Shown here: piece after piece, positions 45,632-46,095 of the stretch
How positions within the stretch are numbered: the stretch's first letter is position 1
Layout: each line of letters begins with the position of its first letter
Origin: Flavobacteriaceae bacterium
GTDB lineage: Bacteria > Bacteroidota > Bacteroidia > Flavobacteriales > Flavobacteriaceae
Assembly (NCBI GenBank): GCA_029243165.1
Contig: JAQWSN010000029.1
Coordinates: 1-46,095, forward strand
Length of the DNA: 46,095 bases
Direction of reading: 5' to 3'
The notes under the pieces: generated by a model
What the model saw: only the letters and a program-made list of their open reading frames with translations
Told to the model about the DNA's origin: nothing
The model's database searches: none
Program-made: the position numbers and the translations under genes

Positions 45632-45856
45632 TTAAATGTCTTCAATAAATAAGGGTAAATCCTCTACATCATTACTAATTATAGAAGCTTGTAGACGAGG
45701 TAAGGTGTATTGTAATGCTATTTGAAGCAACTTTAACTTTTGAGTATTATTTAGTTCTTCTATTTGGATAGAATTAATCAAACCATCAATTAGGTTTTCT
45801 AACTTACTTCTTATTTCTGTTGTTATTTTGTTTGGTGTGCCTGCTGTTCTTCCCAT
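45632..45856 (-). CDS. Small mobile-element-type protein
   Basis: A 74-residue protein that starts MGRTAGTPNKIT, resembling the GRPxGxxNK start of small proteins common in Bacteroidetes prophages and integrated elements. A helical middle (residues 15-60) and an acidic end follow. No catalytic motif. The position just past a tRNA 3' end, together with this start, suggests an integrated element. Exact function unknown; a DNA-binding or terminase-small-subunit-like role would be a guess. Confidence 0.6.
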   Translation of the reverse strand: MGRTAGTPNKITTEIRSKLENLIDGLINSIQIEELNNTQKLKLLQIALQYTLPRLQASIISNDVEDLPLFIEDI

Positions 45857-45874
45857 ATTTTGTTAAATTTAGTT

Positions 45875-46095
45875 ATGTCTATCTATATACCCATAATTTT
45901 TGTTTCTGCTTTATATTATGCAATTGGTCATTTTATAAATAAAGAAAATTCAAAATACCTCCTATCAGGGTATAATACAATGTCAGATGAGAAAAGAAAA
46001 AAATTTGATATTGAAGGTTATCTTAAAATATTTAAACCCTTTTTTAAAAATCAAGCCCTGTATTCCTTAATAGTATTTCAACTCTTTGATTTTTT
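45875..46095 (+). CDS. DUF3784-like membrane protein, partial
   Basis: Frame open from ATG at 45875 to the end of the window (73 codons and two bases). It begins with a membrane helix (SIYIPIIFVSALYYAIGHFI). LLSGYNTMSDEKRKKFDIEGYLK follows as two adjoining segments, LLSGYNTMS and KKFDIEGYLK, the hallmark of the DUF3784 family. A second helix starts at the window edge. The 3' end is missing from the window. Function unknown. Divergent from the small element gene with 18 bases between starts. Confidence 0.75.
   Translation, partial: MSIYIPIIFVSALYYAIGHFINKENSKYLLSGYNTMSDEKRKKFDIEGYLKIFKPFFKNQALYSLIVFQLFDF

Overview
The window comes from an AT-rich Flavobacteriia genome, probably a marine Flavobacteriaceae. 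The evidence is a SusC/SusD pair, sdhCAB in the Bacteroidetes arrangement with a single-subunit cytochrome b, lipoproteins with Bacteroidetes-style signals, several TAnnTTTG -7 promoter elements, almost no Shine-Dalgarno sequences, and dense genes on both strands. No RNA genes other than one tRNA and no CRISPR array were seen.

Layout. (a) 162-5966, plus strand: a DNA-repair methyltransferase, a serine hydrolase, a PolB-like 3'-5' exonuclease, a GMC oxidoreductase and a double-ATPase ABC protein. (b) 6018-10845, mostly minus: aldo/keto reductase, OmpA-like lipoprotein, exonuclease III (probable TTG start) and glycyl-tRNA synthetase, with a small barrel-like protein divergent from exonuclease III. 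(c) 10898-16886: ComF, an Ig-like lipoprotein whose end overlaps a convergent nitrilase-family omega-amidase, a second serine hydrolase, a decayed HExxH membrane-protein gene, a small lipoprotein and a small outer-membrane barrel. (d) 16894-20306, minus: sdhC-sdhA-sdhB. (e) 20561-27865: aminopeptidase P, an MFS transporter, feoA-feoB with a Cys-rich mini-protein, a SCO protein and the site-2 protease RseP.

(f) 27858-44118 is the most distinctive block. A LacI-type regulator is divergent from a susC-susD pair, with a perfect 12-bp palindrome between them. A strong terminator hairpin follows susD. Then comes a tightly packed run of three giant paralogous lipoproteins of about 1,085-1,100 residues, plus one unrecognised small lipoprotein between the first and second. 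Each giant has seven Asp-rich calcium-type FG-GAP/VCBS motifs, an ASPIC/UnbV domain, a second set of such motifs and a shared tail. No carbohydrate-active enzyme is present. I infer a regulated outer-membrane uptake or surface-assembly locus in which these proteins replace the usual hydrolases.

(g) 44130-46095: a stand-alone TonB-plug lipoprotein, a lipoprotein form of RidA, a tRNA-Asn, and just past it two genes of accessory character. This suggests the edge of an integrated element that continues beyond the window.
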